NCBI GenBank assembly: GCA_029865675.1
Contig: JARXAU010000035.1
Span: 1-8,322, forward strand
Source of the DNA: Rhodoferax sp.
GTDB taxonomy: Bacteria; Pseudomonadota; Gammaproteobacteria; Burkholderiales; Burkholderiaceae_C
Length of the DNA stretch: 8,322 nt
Direction of reading: 5' to 3'
Part shown: piece by piece, positions 5,407-8,322 of the stretch
How positions within the stretch are numbered: position 1 is the first letter of the stretch
How the letters are laid out: every line of letters begins with the position of its first letter
Position numbers and translations under genes: made by a program
The notes under the pieces: model-generated
What the model saw: the letters and a program-made list of their open reading frames with translations, nothing else
The model's database searches: none
What the model was told of the DNA's origin: nothing

Positions 5407-6590
5407 TCAAATATCCCTCTTACGCCGCGCCCGCACCAGCGCAGCCGTCGCCAGCCCCGACACCATCACCAACACCAGCGGAAACCCCACCCCTGGCGAG
5501 GCGTCAATCAGCGCGCCTGATACGGACGACGCCACCAGCGCCCCCAGCGTGTAGGCCAGCACCAGCACCGCCGTGCTGTTGACCAGGGTGATGCCGGTCT
5601 CGCGGCTGCTGATGTCGGTCATGGTGAGGGTGTACAAGTTTCCTCCCGCTGCGCCCCACAGCGCAGCCACGGGCCAGACCAGCCACGGGGCTTTGTGCAC
5701 GCCCAGGGTGGCGATGGATGCAGTCAGCAGCAGGGCGACGAGCACGAGCATCAGCGTGCGCCGCCCTTGCGCCGGGTTTTTCAGGCGGTCAATCAGCAAG
5801 CCGCCGGGCAGCGCCAACGCCATGCCGCCTAGGCCGCTGACCGACACCAGCAAGGTGGCCGCTCCCGTGGGCAGGCCCAAGTTGAGGCCGTAGAGCGGCA
5901 AGATGGACGACAAACCCAGCTCAAAAAAACCACCCACAAAGCCTGCCAGCATGATGACCGGGTGCGCTGCTACGGCGCGGCCCAGGCCGGCCAGGCCGAC
6001 TTGGGCTGAATCTGCGTCCTGCTCCGGCGGGGTGCGCGGCACGAGTGCAGTCCACGCTAGCCCCACCACCAAAAAGCCGATCACCACCCATAGCGCGTAC
6101 GGGCTGCCGTCGCCCAGCCAGGCCAAAAGCGCCGGGCCAATGACAAAGGTCAGGCCAATCAGGGCGGAATAGGCGCCGATGTAGCGACCGCGTTGGTGGG
6201 GTGGGGTGAACTCGGCAATAAAGGCTTCGGCCAACACCCAGCGCAGCCCTCCGGCCACGCTGGCGAGCAACTCCAGCGCAAACCAGATTTCCAGGCGAGT
6301 GGTCAGCAAAAAGCCGAAGGCCGTAAGCAGCGGCACGATGGACGCCAGCCACAACGCCCGCCTGCGCCCCATGCGGCGCGTGAGCTGCGATGCATAAGGC
6401 GTGATGATGAAAATGCCCAGCCACGAGGTGGCGGCAAACAGCCCGGCCACGGTGTTGGACACCTCGGCGCGCCGCAGCAGCAACAGCAGCAGCGGCGAAA
6501 GCATAAACACGCCCGTGAGCTGAAACAGCGTGGAGCCAAAAATCGCCAGCAAACCCTGGCGCGACGCGGTGCGCACCGGCTGCACCGGGT

Positions 6591-6594
<4 letters not shown>
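5407..6594 (-). CDS. Major facilitator superfamily transporter, YcaD-like
   Basis: This 395-aa integral inner-membrane protein has about 12 hydrophobic segments in two halves, with a hydrophilic central loop around residues 187-210 (PRTPPEQDADSAQ). The loop between helices 2 and 3 carries a motif-A-like TRRMGRRRAL (72-81), and GGLRWVLAEAFIAEF followed by RGRYIGAYSAL (about 115-146) resembles the YcaD branch of the superfamily. GAAGGNLYTLTMTDIS (314-329) matches the equivalent second-half motif. It probably exports or imports a small solute by proton coupling; the substrate is unknown. The start is a TTG at 6594 whose last two bases are the first two of the prfC stop TGA, giving a 4-nt overlap and likely translational coupling. 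A GTG three codons downstream is an alternative start. Confidence 0.85.
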
Positions 6595-8237
<1,643 letters not shown>

Positions 8238-8322
8238 AGAGGCTGCGCGGCGGGGCGCAAAACAATTGATTTTAGGGGAGGGGGTCGTGCCGAAGCGTGA
8301 ATGCGCAGATCTTGGTGTACAC

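Noticed and set aside
5213..5554. 113-codon open frame crossing the gene-free stretch
   Set aside because: The translation is Pro/Ser/Thr/Ala low complexity, it overlaps the 3' end of the transporter antisense, and no ribosome binding site precedes it.
8269..8274. TAAAAT on the minus strand upstream of prfC as a -10 box
   Set aside because: No -35-like hexamer is found at suitable spacing, so the promoter assignment is unsupported.

Overview
The window looks like part of a betaproteobacterial chromosome, most likely Burkholderiales and probably Comamonadaceae. This is an inference from the high GC content, the release factor 3 sequence, the acetylpolyamine amidohydrolase and the UvrA-like protein; no search was run. 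I found no rRNA, tRNA, CRISPR array, insertion sequence or phage gene.

Left part (1-2743): the C-terminal part of a UvrA-family ATPase enters from the left edge and ends at 1237. Its N-terminal linker is encoded by a nearly perfect 23-bp inverted repeat. Convergent to it are two tandem, paralogous genes for small exported outer-membrane beta-barrel proteins of unknown role (2606 down to 1283). A 137-bp AT-richer divergent region, with two matched 13-bp inverted repeats, separates them from the next gene.

Middle part (2744-5406): an acetylpolyamine amidohydrolase of the histone deacetylase superfamily and a glutathione S-transferase form a probable two-gene operon. A BrnT/BrnA toxin-antitoxin locus follows. 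Its toxin gene carries two lesions, a one-base frameshift in a C run and an in-frame TAG, while the antitoxin gene is intact. The 359 bp after brnA hold no credible gene but are dense in hairpins. They include a perfect 17-bp tandem repeat with palindromic cores, flanked by a 6-bp inverted repeat.

Right part (5407-8322): on the minus strand, prfC (peptide chain release factor 3) and a major facilitator superfamily transporter overlap by 4 nt and are probably translationally coupled.

Most of the window is ordinary housekeeping and accessory content. The points most worth a second look are the palindrome inside the uvrA-like coding sequence, the broken toxin beside an intact antitoxin, and the structured gene-free stretch between brnA and the transporter.
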